A stretch of DNA of 19,412 nucleotides, from assembly GCA_017558545.1 (NCBI GenBank), contig JAFYUG010000397.1, positions 1 to 19,412 of the forward strand. The letters run 5' to 3'. The position numbers and the translations under genes are program-made. The notes below the pieces were generated by a model. It was not told where the DNA came from, made no database searches, and saw nothing but the letters and a program-made list of their open reading frames with translations. Each line of letters opens with the position of its first letter. Positions within the stretch are counted from its first letter, which is position 1. Below, piece by piece: positions 19,120-19,412 of the stretch. This DNA comes from Oscillospiraceae bacterium. Lineage in GTDB: Bacteria; Bacillota; Clostridia; Oscillospirales; Oscillospiraceae.

Positions 19120-19412
19120 ATGCCCCTATGGAGAATACGCGGAGGAAACCGACTGCAGGGCTCAGTAAGTGTTCAAGGGTCTAAAAATGCTGTTTTGCCG
19201 ATTATGGCAGCTTCTTTGCTTGGCGGCGGCATATCAAAATTAACGAATTGTCCGCTTTTATCCGATGTTAACGCTTCTGTTGATATCCTGCGCCATCTTG
19301 GATGCGAGGTAATAATAGATGGCCACGAAATCACCATTGATTCGCGAAATGCCTATCGCAGCTTCATACCCCATGAGCTGATGCTTAAAATGCGCTCGTC
19401 TGTTATGTATAT
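19120..19412 (+). CDS. murA: UDP-GlcNAc 1-carboxyvinyltransferase MurA (partial, 3' end outside window)
   Basis: MurA transfers enolpyruvate from phosphoenolpyruvate to UDP-GlcNAc, the first committed step of peptidoglycan synthesis and the target of fosfomycin. The reading frame starts at ATG 19120 (MPLWRIRGGNRLQGSVSVQG) and stays open for 97 codons to the window edge. GSKNAVLPIMAASLL matches the family N-terminus, with the conserved lysine at position 22, and LSDV...LRHLGCEV follows. The catalytic cysteine (near residue 115) lies beyond the end. GGAGGG at 19109-19114 serves as ribosome binding site with 5-base spacing. Firmicutes often carry two murA paralogues; which one this is cannot be told from the fragment. 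Confidence 0.92.
   Translation, partial: MPLWRIRGGNRLQGSVSVQGSKNAVLPIMAASLLGGGISKLTNCPLLSDVNASVDILRHLGCEVIIDGHEITIDSRNAYRSFIPHELMLKMRSSVMY

Noticed and set aside
1..19412. Mobile element, CRISPR array, tRNA/rRNA, or a novel defence or biosynthetic system
   Set aside because: No repeat-spacer pattern, terminal inverted repeats, transposase or structured RNA gene was seen; all genes except the acyltransferase and the coiled-coil protein have clear housekeeping roles.

Overview
This is a 19.4-kb stretch of core housekeeping DNA, almost certainly from a Gram-positive member of the Firmicutes (Clostridia-like). The pointers are: the phoH-ybeY-...-era-yqzL-recO gene order with a YqzL-type microprotein; an HPr carrying both His15 and the regulatory Ser46; MutS2 with a Smr domain; a class B penicillin-binding protein with C-terminal PASTA repeats; strong GGAGG-type ribosome binding sites; and a MurE with the DNPR motif of meso-diaminopimelate-adding enzymes. 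Every gene lies on the + strand and the window is densely packed. I see no mobile elements, CRISPR arrays, tRNAs or rRNAs.

Region 1 (1-5925) looks like one transcript: the tail of phoH, ybeY (rRNA maturation endonuclease), a membrane acyltransferase-3 protein, era (16S rRNA/30S assembly GTPase), the microprotein yqzL, recO and mutS2. The acyltransferase sits where many relatives carry dgkA and cdd. Region 2 (5964-6340) is a self-contained HPr gene with its own sigma-A-like promoter and a hairpin terminator. Region 3 (6347-9770) holds uvrC, rsmD, coaD and an uncharacterised coiled-coil protein, and ends in a perfect 13-bp-stem terminator. uvrC is odd because its start codon lies just below the HPr terminator with no visible ribosome binding site.

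Region 4 (9830-19412) is the division and cell wall (dcw) cluster: a strong promoter with an AT-rich dyad upstream and GTGGG repeats downstream (probable MraZ autoregulation), then mraZ, rsmH, ftsL, a PASTA-type transpeptidase, murE (with a second promoter and a TTG start), mraY, ftsW, murG and the first third of murA (cut by the window end). murF and murD, usually interleaved here, are absent. Together these genes convert UDP-MurNAc-peptide to lipid II, polymerise it at the septum, and build the early divisome.

The window looks ordinary in gene content; I did not find a new defence, mobile or biosynthetic system. The points worth a second look are mostly regulatory or evolutionary: the uvrC/terminator junction, hairpins enclosing stop codons, the missing murF/murD, the inserted acyltransferase, and a striking avoidance of TTA, CTA and TCA codons in some genes but not in their operon neighbours.
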